Below are positions 7,147-12,271 of a DNA stretch of 16,323 nucleotides, in pieces. A model generated the notes under the pieces. It had not been told where the DNA came from. It saw only the letters and a list, made by a program, of their open reading frames with translations, and searched no databases. Position numbers and translations under genes: made by a program. Within the stretch, counting starts at the first letter, position 1, and each line of letters opens with the position of its first letter. This stretch comes from CADBRN01 sp050944685 (GTDB lineage Bacteria; Bacillota; Clostridia; Lachnospirales; Lachnospiraceae), in NCBI GenBank assembly GCA_050944685.1, contig JBMNRP010000037.1, forward strand, positions 1 to 16,323, given 5' to 3'.

Positions 7147-7974
7147 TTACAGGCAGGCTTCCCGGCCGCGCGAAAGGCGCCTTTCCGCGTCCTGCAGCAC
7201 TTCCTTGGTCAGTGCCCGATAAGCTTCAGCCACCTTCCCTTTTGGATCGTGCAGGTAGATGCTTTTTCCTTCCGCGCTGATCTCGGCCGCCCGGACGGAC
7301 CGCGGAATCTCCGTCTCGTAGATCCGGATCTTTTTTCCGTAGGTCTCCCGGATGAGCCCCGCGATTTCCTTCGCGTAATTCGTCCTGGCGTCTACCATCG
7401 TCAGCAGAACGCCTTCGATCCGCAGCTTCGGGTTGATCTGTTTTTTTACCTTGCCGACCGTGGATAGCAGCTGCTCCAGTCCTTTTGCCGAGAGATACTG
7501 TGCCTGGACCGGCACCAGAACGGAATCCGACGCTGCCAGCATGTTGATGGTCAGCATACCTAGTGACGGCGAACCGTCAAGCAGAATATAGTCGTACTGT
7601 CTTTTCACGGTTTCGAGATACTGCTTCAGGACGGTCTCGCGGCTCATCACGTTCACCAGCGACGCCTCAAGGCCGGACAGCAGAATGTTCCCCGGCATCA
7701 GATCGACTCCCTCCGGGTGGCGGAGGATCCCTTCGCCGGGCAGAATCGGTTCATCGCGGATCACCCGCTCCAGAAAGTCCGCGAGCGTCGGCTCCATGCT
7801 GTCCGGCTGCTGATTCCCGAGTGCGATGGTCAGAGAACCCTGCGGATCCACATCCACCAGAAGGACCCTTTTTCCTTCCATCGCCAGACCGATTCCAAGA
7901 TTTTCACAGGTCGTTGTTTTGGCCGTTCCTCCCTTCTGGTTGGCAATGGAGATCACGGCCGCTTTGTTTCCCAT
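7147..7974 (-). CDS. ParA-family partition ATPase of the ICE
   Basis: ParA ATPases bind DNA and ATP and position or segregate replicons together with ParB. The 275 residues show the deviant Walker A at 14-20, here KGGTAKT, then LLVDVDPQG at about 38-46, ILLDGSPSLG as Walker B, and the C-terminal ParA fold with EIPRSVRAAE and SIYLHDP. Ala18 replaces the glycine found in most family members (KGGxGKT), while the signature and catalytic lysines remain. AAGGAGGG precedes the ATG. It begins 18 bases after the repA stop, so the two are co-transcribed. The usual partner parB is displaced downstream of the adhesin gene. This protein is distinct from the chromosomal Soj at 15247-16014. Confidence 0.9.
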   Translation of the reverse strand: MGNKAAVISIANQKGGTAKTTTCENLGIGLAMEGKRVLLVDVDPQGSLTIALGNQQPDSMEPTLADFLERVIRDEPILPGEGILRHPEGVDLMPGNILLSGLEASLVNVMSRETVLKQYLETVKRQYDYILLDGSPSLGMLTINMLAASDSVLVPVQAQYLSAKGLEQLLSTVGKVKKQINPKLRIEGVLLTMVDARTNYAKEIAGLIRETYGKKIRIYETEIPRSVRAAEISAEGKSIYLHDPKGKVAEAYRALTKEVLQDAERRLSRGREACL

Positions 7975-7992
7975 TCTTTTTCATTCCCTCCT

Positions 7993-8868
7993 TCAGACTT
8001 TTCCTTCCGCCATGTCGTGCTGGACCAGCATCGAGTAATAGTGATCCATCGTGACCGGCGCATTATAAAGGACTGCCAGAAGATACTGACGGATGTTGGT
8101 GATTTTCGTCGTCGTCTTCTCAAGGCAGTCCAGTACATAAGCGATATGAAAACTGTTCAGCTTTTTCAGGCGGCTGATCACAACCGCCGCGGGCTTGTCT
8201 TCTCCCGAGATCCGGATCGTGGGCTTTGTCGTCGTACAGACATCCACAAGAAGCTCCCGGATTTCATCCAGTTCCCTGGCTCGGTTTGGATAATCGATCT
8301 TCAGGGCATCGAAAGCGCAGGAATAATCAAACCATGCGCGGATCTCTTTCTCCGCATCCATCGGATCGATAGGATTGGTCTTGTTCCTCTCAGTCTTATT
8401 CTTATCAGTATTATTTTCGTTTCCTCCGGAAACTTCTTGAAGTTCACTTTGGATACTTCCAGAAGTTTCCATTGGATACTTCTGGGAGTTTCCATCGGAT
8501 ACCGGTTCGGACTGTCTCCGGACGTGAAACCTCCGCACGTAAATCCGGTTCGGTCTGCCCTGTCCCTGCCGTGTTCTTCTGATCAGTCCCGCCTGATTTT
8601 CCAGTTCATTCAGCATGGCCGCCGCTTTTTTACGGCTAACAAACAGATCCCCGCAGATCTGCTCAAACGTGTAGTAGATAAAGACCCGTCCTTTCTCATC
8701 GTGCCAGCCGTTCCGGACGGAAAGCTCATGCCGGTCCAGCATGCATCCGTACAGGACTTTCGCCTCCATCGAGATGTTCCGGTACGCCGGGCTGCGGATG
8801 AGTTCCTTCGGCAAACGGTAAAAAGCAAACTCGTACTCATCTCCGACATAAAAATACTCAAAGCTCAT
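7993..8868 (-). CDS. repA: RepA_N-type replication initiator with DUF6017-like C-terminus
   Basis: This 291-residue protein begins MSFEYFYVGDEYEFAFYRLP and continues through a winged-helix region to about residue 115 (TFEQICGDLFVSRKKAAAML, then GRPNRIYVRRF), as in the RepA_N initiators of low-GC Gram-positive plasmids and many ICEs. A low-complexity, Asn/Lys-rich linker at about 118-170 joins it to a helical C-terminal domain at about 172-291 (ISRLKKLNSFHIAYVLDCL, TNIRQYLLAVLYNAP) resembling DUF6017. RepA_N proteins bind iterons within their own gene, and this gene carries three 23-bp repeats in the linker region. A GGAGG lies 13 bases before the ATG, a rather long spacing. It probably supports circular replication of the excised element and forms an operon with parA. 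Confidence 0.85.
   Translation of the reverse strand: MSFEYFYVGDEYEFAFYRLPKELIRSPAYRNISMEAKVLYGCMLDRHELSVRNGWHDEKGRVFIYYTFEQICGDLFVSRKKAAAMLNELENQAGLIRRTRQGQGRPNRIYVRRFHVRRQSEPVSDGNSQKYPMETSGSIQSELQEVSGGNENNTDKNKTERNKTNPIDPMDAEKEIRAWFDYSCAFDALKIDYPNRARELDEIRELLVDVCTTTKPTIRISGEDKPAAVVISRLKKLNSFHIAYVLDCLEKTTTKITNIRQYLLAVLYNAPVTMDHYYSMLVQHDMAEGKV
8428..8502. repeat. Iteron-like 23-bp tandem repeats within repA (candidate replication origin)
   Basis: Three consecutive 23-bp units start at 8428, 8451 and 8474, and a fourth begins at 8497 with GGATAC before diverging. Units two and three share GGATACTTC, a variable four-base centre, AGTTTCCAT and a final base. The first is a relative, with GGAAACTTC and GAAGTT. 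Each unit is itself partly palindromic (ACTTC facing GAAGT). They encode about residues 125-147 of RepA, in the linker. RepA_N-family origins are typically inside the initiator gene, so this is the best candidate oriV. Confidence 0.65.
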
Positions 8869-8896
8869 GCATCATCCGCCGCCTCCTTTCCGGTCC

Positions 8897-8910
8897 GTCA
8901 CGGACGTGAC
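8897..8910. promoter_or_regulatory. Short palindrome between the DUF5688 gene and repA
   Basis: GTCACG and CGTGAC are separated by GA, a 14-bp inverted repeat in the 54-bp gap just before the repA ribosome binding site. It could be a small regulatory hairpin in the mRNA or an operator. No promoter is apparent next to it, and its small size makes chance possible. Confidence 0.3.
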
Positions 8911-8922
8911 TTCGCACGGCCC

Positions 8923-9981
8923 TCACAGTGCCATGCTCCCTCTGTCCTGGAGGGGCTTCTGTTTCTGCGGATGGTCATGCGCACTCTTCCGGTTTTCCGA
9001 CAGGTCCTTCAGGACGGATCCTTTTTCCTGCATGCCCCTGTCTGCCTGACGGTCTGCGTAATCTTTCGCAGTCTCAAAAACCTGTTCCGCCGTGTCATAG
9101 TGGTACACCGTATCGGTCAGGCGGTCCTTCGGCTCGACCTGCGTGGCGTTGATATCCTTGACCATGGCTTCAAGGTCACGATAATCAGCAGCTCCGTCAT
9201 CACGAAACAGCAGAACCTCGTGGATCGAAGAGGGCAGAATGAAAAAATCACCCTTCATCACCTCCGCGGCATCCCGCATGAAATCCGGATGCGCGATAAC
9301 GCCGGCCCCATACATGCTCTGCGGATTCGTCGCTATATAAAGCACGTCGCCCGTACCGGTATCCGGCTCCTCCCCTTCGGGTCCGAGCAGACCGGCAAGC
9401 ACCTCCCGGAGCGGGCGGATGGAGTATGCGTTCCGCTGCTTCATAGCTGCGGCAGCGTCGGCCTCCAGCTGCTCCTGTGAAACGCCGTACTGCTGGAGGA
9501 CCGGATTCGTGACCAGCAGCGACATCTGACCGTCCGGCCGGCTGTCCAGCATGACACGGTACACGACGGCCATATCCTCCAGCTTCCGATGAGGCATTTC
9601 CTTCAGGCGTTCCTCGTTTCCTTTGACCGGAATAACCTGCATGATCAGATGGTCTTTCATCTCCTCGTAATTCTGCACCCGACCAGTCGGAATCTCCGGC
9701 ACCTCCCGCATCACATCGGCCAGATCGGACTTGATCCGCGAAAGCTCCTTCTGGAGAGAAACGCCCTCTGTCATTTCCTGGTAGTACGGTTCGAGATTGA
9801 GGACCGGCGAGGCGGCCTCATTCCCAAGGTCCAAACGAATCCCGAGATAGGACTCTCCCATGATTTTTTCTACGGGCTGGATCATGGGAGTCACTCCCAT
9901 ATATCCGGGCGAAAAAACGCGGTCCAGCTCTTCCCTGACCGCCTCTGCGAATTCCTGCAGTGACATGGATTCTGTTCTCAT
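8923..9981 (-). CDS. DUF5688 family protein of the ICE
   Basis: This 352-residue protein belongs to the DUF5688 family, which is common in Firmicute mobile elements and has no known function. It starts MRTESMSLQEFAEAVREELD, has a middle mixed alpha/beta region (LVTNPVLQQYGVSQEQLEAD, VLYIATNPQSMYGAGVI, FFILPSSIHEVLLF), and a charged basic tail rich in Asp, Lys and Gln. No signal peptide or membrane helix is evident, so it should be cytoplasmic. The ATG at 9981 has AGGAGG seven bases upstream; the frame extends open to 10065 but lacks a ribosome binding site there. It is the first gene of the ICE block, directly upstream of repA, which suggests a role linked to early element functions. Confidence 0.8.
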   Translation of the reverse strand: MRTESMSLQEFAEAVREELDRVFSPGYMGVTPMIQPVEKIMGESYLGIRLDLGNEAASPVLNLEPYYQEMTEGVSLQKELSRIKSDLADVMREVPEIPTGRVQNYEEMKDHLIMQVIPVKGNEERLKEMPHRKLEDMAVVYRVMLDSRPDGQMSLLVTNPVLQQYGVSQEQLEADAAAAMKQRNAYSIRPLREVLAGLLGPEGEEPDTGTGDVLYIATNPQSMYGAGVIAHPDFMRDAAEVMKGDFFILPSSIHEVLLFRDDGAADYRDLEAMVKDINATQVEPKDRLTDTVYHYDTAEQVFETAKDYADRQADRGMQEKGSVLKDLSENRKSAHDHPQKQKPLQDRGSMAL

Positions 9982-10097
9982 TTGGTTCCTCCTTTTCTTT
10001 CCAAAAAATGAAACACGTGCAGAAGAATCTCCCGGATCGGTTTCCGGAAGATCTGTCAATTGCACGATGTAAGGGTTCTGCTAAAAACGGGGAACGC

Positions 10098-10114
10098 TTT
10101 TAGAATTTCTAAAA
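10098..10114. repeat. 17-bp inverted repeat upstream of the ICE genes
   Basis: TTTTAGAA (10098-10105) and TTCTAAAA (10107-10114) are perfect inverses around one T. It is one of several TTAGAA/TTCTAA pairs upstream of the DUF5688 gene and could be an operator or recombinase arm site. Confidence 0.6.
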
Positions 10115-10127
10115 AATGCCCGGATTT

Positions 10128-10147
10128 CTTCTAACGGCCGTTAGAAG
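10128..10147. repeat. Perfect 20-bp palindrome
   Basis: CTTCTAACGGCCGTTAGAAG reads the same on both strands with no spacer. It lies 147 bases upstream of the first ICE gene and contains two of the recurrent TTCTAA motifs. A dimeric DNA-binding protein, such as an element repressor, excisionase or ParB, is a plausible ligand. Confidence 0.75.
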
Positions 10148-10166
10148 GAACCGGATTCTGAACATG

Positions 10167-10192
10167 AAAAAAGATCCGCCCAAAGGGTGATC
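10167..10192 (-). terminator. Possible minus-strand attenuator terminator before the ICE genes
   Basis: On the minus strand GATCACCC, a TTT loop and GGGCGGATC are followed by six T bases, a small terminator-like hairpin that tolerates a bulge. Its first arm is also the last arm of the larger hairpin at 10185-10243, so the two cannot form together. That is the geometry of a transcription attenuator in the leader of the DUF5688-repA-parA genes. The stem is short. Confidence 0.35.
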
Positions 10193-10243
10193 CCGGACGA
10201 TCTGTCCCGGTCCAGGACAGATTTCGGATCACTCGCCTTTTTT
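10185..10243 (+). terminator. Large hairpin with T run (plus-strand terminator)
   Basis: GTGATCC (10187-10193) pairs with GGATCAC (10226-10232), and ATCTGTCC (10200-10207) pairs with GGACAGAT (10215-10222), closing a loop of seven bases. Six T bases follow on the plus strand at 10238-10243. It would stop plus-strand transcription, although no plus-strand gene precedes it; an unannotated short RNA or protection from antisense transcription are possibilities. On the minus strand the same hairpin would compete with the small one at 10167-10192. Confidence 0.6.
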
Positions 10244-10340
10244 AGCAGACCCTTTTCTGACTGACGAAAAAATGCCCATTAGAAATCCGGCGATTTTTTT
10301 AGCTGATTTCTAACACGATTAGAAGAAAAATCTTGGGCAT

Positions 10341-10380
10341 AAAAAAACCGCCGGAGACTGATTTTTTCACAAAATCTCCG
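10341..10380 (-). terminator. Terminator of the tRNA-Arg gene
   Basis: On the minus strand, eleven bases past the tRNA 3' end, CGGAGA followed by TTTT pairs with AAAA and TCTCCG, with a small bulge, and is followed by GCGG and seven T bases. This is a good intrinsic terminator for the tRNA transcript and separates it from the ICE genes. Confidence 0.7.
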
Positions 10381-10390
10381 ACAGTAAAAG

Positions 10391-10464
10391 CGTCCACGAG
10401 AGGATTCGAACCTCCGACCTACCGCTTAGGAGGCGGTCGCTCTATCCAACTGAGCTACGCAGAC
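10391..10464 (-). tRNA. tRNA-Arg (anticodon CCU), intact
   Basis: The 74-base minus-strand sequence folds into a full cloverleaf. The acceptor GTCTGCG pairs with CGTGGAC, with two G-U wobbles. The D arm is GCTC/GAGC, and the anticodon stem ACCGC/GCGGT surrounds loop CTCCTAA, so the anticodon is CCU (Arg, AGG codons). The T stem GGAGG/CCTCT surrounds TTCGAAT. CCA is not encoded; the bases after the discriminator G are CTT. It is the only complete tRNA-Arg(CCU) in the window, next to three broken relatives. It may be a copy carried by the mobile element, or a host gene whose 3' half was restored by the element. Confidence 0.9.
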
Positions 10465-10751
10465 ATCTATTCATTTTTCCCGGTTTTTCAAGGTTTCTGG
10501 CCTTTCGGTATCTCGGGGCCGGGTCCCGATCTTGCTGCCTTCTAATATTTTTTACCCGTTTTTCTAATCAAAACAGTACCGATTTCTAGTTTATTTCCGA
10601 AAACGGACAATCCGCCTTTTTTAGAAAAAACGGTTATAACAGCCCCTTCAGCTTCTTAAATAACTCCCAAGTTTATTTCTGTTTTCCGCTCCGGCGCGTG
10701 ACGCTCATGCGCTTAGGAGGCGAACGCTCTATCCAGCTGAGCTACAGGAAC
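10422..10751. repeat. Direct repeat copy A: tRNA-Arg core, 245-bp spacer, tRNA-Arg core
   Basis: This stretch runs from the anticodon arm of the intact tRNA through a 245-bp spacer (10465-10709) to a second tRNA-Arg 5' half. It is repeated 546 bp further right (10968-11298). By eye the spacers have identical length and about 16 differences. The spacer contains TTCTAA at 10540 and 10562, TTAGAA at 10621, and two related motifs, TTTATTTCCGAAAAC and TTTATTTCTGTTTTC. I see no gene in it. Confidence 0.9.
10710..10751 (-). pseudogene. Broken tRNA-Arg(CCU), 5' half only
   Basis: The minus strand reads as a tRNA from GTTCCTG (5' acceptor) through TA, the D arm GCTC/GAGC and anticodon loop CTCCTAA to GCG, then diverges to CATGAGCGTCACGC with no T arm. 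The 5' anticodon strand TTCGC no longer pairs fully. A GATAAT box lies just upstream. It differs in sequence from the intact tRNA, so it is a separate gene lineage broken at the same core. Confidence 0.8.
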
Positions 10752-10882
10752 ATTCTATATTATCTGCCGATTTTGCTTGACTTTACAGGCTTTTTCAAGC
10801 TTGTGATTTCATCGGACGGCAGTTCCGATTCAGGTATTTCTTTCTAATCGCAATTGATTGAATTGTCCACTTTGAACGTTAG

Positions 10883-10975
10883 CAAATCTTAGATCCCCAT
10901 ATCGCTCACAGCGATTTTATTGAAGAAGAAGCGATTGAAAAATTTTTAAAAGAGCAACGCTATGCTTCCGCTTAG
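10883..10975 (+). pseudogene. 30-codon tail of a lost gene ending in the attachment core
   Basis: On the plus strand an AT-rich frame of 30 codons, ending EEEAIEKFLKEQRYASA, reaches a TAG that lies inside the tRNA core (GCT TAG GAG GCG). Upstream the frame meets a stop at 10880, so only the C-terminus remains. Its base composition differs from the neighbours. Integrase genes often end at their attachment site, so an integrase remnant is my inference; the residues alone do not prove it. The rest of 10752-10882 shows no gene. Confidence 0.4.
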
Positions 10976-11010
10976 GAGGCGGTCGCTCTATCCAACTGAG
11001 CTACGCAGAC
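10968..11010 (-). pseudogene. Broken tRNA-Arg(CCU), 5' half identical to the intact tRNA
   Basis: From GTCTGCG at 11010 through the anticodon loop CTCCTAA to GCGG this is identical to the intact tRNA at 10391-10464, then it changes abruptly to the gene tail described at 10883-10975. It has lost its T arm and 3' acceptor strand. The break lies in the same anticodon-arm core as in the other two fragments. Confidence 0.85.
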
Positions 11011-11255
11011 ATCTATTCATTTTCCCCGGTTTTTCAAGGTTTCTGGCCTTTCGGTATCGCGGGTCCGGGTCCCGATCTTGCTGCCTTCTAATATTTTTTA
11101 CCCGTTTTTCTAATAGAAACAGCAACGATTCCCAGTTTATTTCCGAAAACGGACAATCCGCCTTTTTTAGAAAAAACGGTTATAACAGCCCCTACAGATT
11201 CTTCAAATTCTCCCAAGTTTATTTCCGTTTTCCGCTCCGGCGCGTGACGCTCATG

Positions 11256-11298
11256 CGCTTAGGAAGCGGACACTCTTATCCAACTGAGCTACAAGAAC
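11256..11298 (-). pseudogene. Broken tRNA-Arg(CCU), 5' half with its own promoter (probable original host gene)
   Basis: The minus strand from GTTCTTG runs through a D arm and anticodon loop TTCCTAA to GCG, then switches to CATGAGCGTCACGC and loses the T arm. The stem TCCGC would need GCGGA but now meets GCGCA. A consensus TATAAT box lies 24 bases upstream, and it directly follows the chromosomal DUF3881 gene. It is therefore the best candidate for the ancestral chromosomal tRNA-Arg gene, inactivated by the first integration. Confidence 0.8.
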
Positions 11299-11321
11299 AT
11301 CGGCCTTGTCAGCCAGAACCC

Positions 11322-11327
11322 ATTATA
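11322..11327 (-). promoter_or_regulatory. -10 box of a tRNA promoter
   Basis: A perfect TATAAT on the minus strand lies 24 bases before the 5' end of the rightmost tRNA-Arg fragment and just past the DUF3881 stop codon. The -35 region is poor. No terminator lies between here and 10341, so transcription from this box could run through the three fragments to the intact tRNA. Confidence 0.5.
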
Positions 11328-11335
11328 CAATAAAA

Positions 11336-12211
11336 CTAAAAATTTATCATCCCCTGAAGCCACACAATTCCTTTAAACCGCCTGCCGTTTTCCGGCTCTC
11401 CGGTCAGATCGCTCTCATGAATGCAGATATCCAGCGGAATTCCGTTTGCAGAGACCGTCAGGATAAAAACCGGCTCTCCGGTCACGCTGTTCTTGATTTT
11501 CCTGCATTCGGTAATCATCCCCATAATGTTGTACAGATTGCATTCCAGTCCAAAAGGCATGAAATAACTGTCCACGATGGTATAGACGTCCTCGTGGCGA
11601 ATTCTTCTCGCCGCTGTCGTGTAGGCGTCAAAATTTTCAAGCGTCAGGCTGTTATACGCCTTTTCATCTCCCTTTGACGCTGCATCGTACAGGGAGTTCC
11701 ACTCCGCCTGCTTCTTGCTCTCGTTCGCGATCTGGGCGGCATTTTTCTCAATGGGAAGCAGAATCGTTCCGCTCTCTGCAAGACCCGAGAGCGAAACCGG
11801 AGTCGATGAATCATAGACTTCGTTTCGCTGTTTTTCGTTTACATAATCTACCGCATTGATAACCTGAAAAATCAGGGTGGTCCCCACGCGGGGATCCTCA
11901 CAAGCTCCATTGTAAGATTCGCTGAGCGCTGTGCGCTCAACGGCGATCTGCCGGCAGAAAGAGGTCTGCGATCCGAACAGATAGGGATAATAATATTCCA
12001 GATGAAACAGGTTTTCCCTGTCGTAATATCCGCAGACCATCACTCCGATGTCCTGCCCGTACTCTTTGGAAATCTGAGCGAACAGCAAGTGATCTTCGTT
12101 TTCGGCCACCTTTTTAAAGTCATAATTTTTCAGTACGTCTTCCATCAGCCGATCCTGATCTTCAATGCTGCGAATGCTGTCAAATCCGATCGATCTGAGA
12201 TAATAGTGCAT
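11336..12211 (-). CDS. DUF3881 family protein
   Basis: This 291-residue protein resembles the DUF3881 family, known mainly from Lachnospiraceae and without an assigned function. It starts MHYYLRSIGFDSIRS, contains a middle segment with CGYYDRENLFHLEYYYPYLF, and ends with a beta-rich region (VFILTVSANGIPLDICIHES) and RFKGIVWLQGMINF. No signal peptide or membrane segment is present. AAAGGGG eight bases before the ATG at 12211 fixes this start; a frame starting at 12229 would include the ribosome binding site. It follows serS by 60 bases on the same strand without a terminator and is probably the last gene of the chromosomal cluster. Confidence 0.8.
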   Translation of the reverse strand: MHYYLRSIGFDSIRSIEDQDRLMEDVLKNYDFKKVAENEDHLLFAQISKEYGQDIGVMVCGYYDRENLFHLEYYYPYLFGSQTSFCRQIAVERTALSESYNGACEDPRVGTTLIFQVINAVDYVNEKQRNEVYDSSTPVSLSGLAESGTILLPIEKNAAQIANESKKQAEWNSLYDAASKGDEKAYNSLTLENFDAYTTAARRIRHEDVYTIVDSYFMPFGLECNLYNIMGMITECRKIKNSVTGEPVFILTVSANGIPLDICIHESDLTGEPENGRRFKGIVWLQGMINF

Positions 12212-12271
12212 TCCATACCCCTTTATCATGCATGAGTAAATTCTGGTACTCCCCGAGTCAGAAACATGAAG

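Larger units (their letters stand above)
10100..10324. promoter_or_regulatory. Cluster of TTCTAA/TTAGAA motifs
   Basis: Seven copies of TTAGAA or its inverse TTCTAA lie at 10100, 10107, 10129, 10141, 10279, 10308 and 10319, where about 0.1 would be expected by chance in 235 bp. Six of them form facing pairs with gaps of one, six and five bases. Further copies lie at 10540, 10562, 10621 and 10842, and again at 11086, 11108 and 11167. They surround the tRNA attachment region, so they may be integrase arm sites, a regulator's operators, or the ICE centromere. Confidence 0.55.
1..10709. mobile_element. One end of an integrative conjugative element (ICE)
   Basis: The genes for DUF5688, RepA_N initiator, ParA, a large sortase-type adhesin, ParB, PcfB and VirD4 form one minus-strand block, which is the replication, partition and transfer module of Firmicute ICEs. 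The block abuts a tRNA-Arg gene and, beyond it, typical origin-proximal chromosomal genes. The right boundary is inferred. It could be the broken tRNA core at about 10710, or the core inside the intact tRNA at about 10425. The left boundary and the integrase are not in the window. Confidence 0.72.
10968..11298. repeat. Direct repeat copy B: tRNA-Arg core, 245-bp spacer, tRNA-Arg core
   Basis: This is the second copy of the 10422-10751 repeat, offset by 546 bp, with a spacer at 11011-11255. It keeps the TTCTAA motifs (11086, 11108), TTAGAA (11167) and the paired TTTATTTCCG motifs. Both tRNA pieces in this copy are broken. No gene is seen within it. Confidence 0.9.

Noticed and set aside
7717..9480. 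A 587-codon plus-strand open frame
   Set aside because: It runs antisense across parA, repA and the DUF5688 gene, all of which have clear family motifs and ribosome binding sites. The antisense product looks like no protein family.
10054..10059. A perfect minus-strand TTGACA as a promoter for the ICE genes
   Set aside because: No -10-like hexamer lies 15-19 bases downstream; the position expected for it reads TCCGGG.
10422..11298. A CRISPR array or simple tandem repeat at the tRNA cluster
   Set aside because: The repeated cores are tRNA anticodon arms of the same amino acid specificity, and the spacers are near-identical long sequences, unlike CRISPR spacers.
10962..11333. Plus-strand open frame of 123 codons, and its relative at 10333-10545
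   Set aside because: Both consist of antisense tRNA sequence and repeated attachment-site spacer, with no ribosome binding site or protein-like composition.
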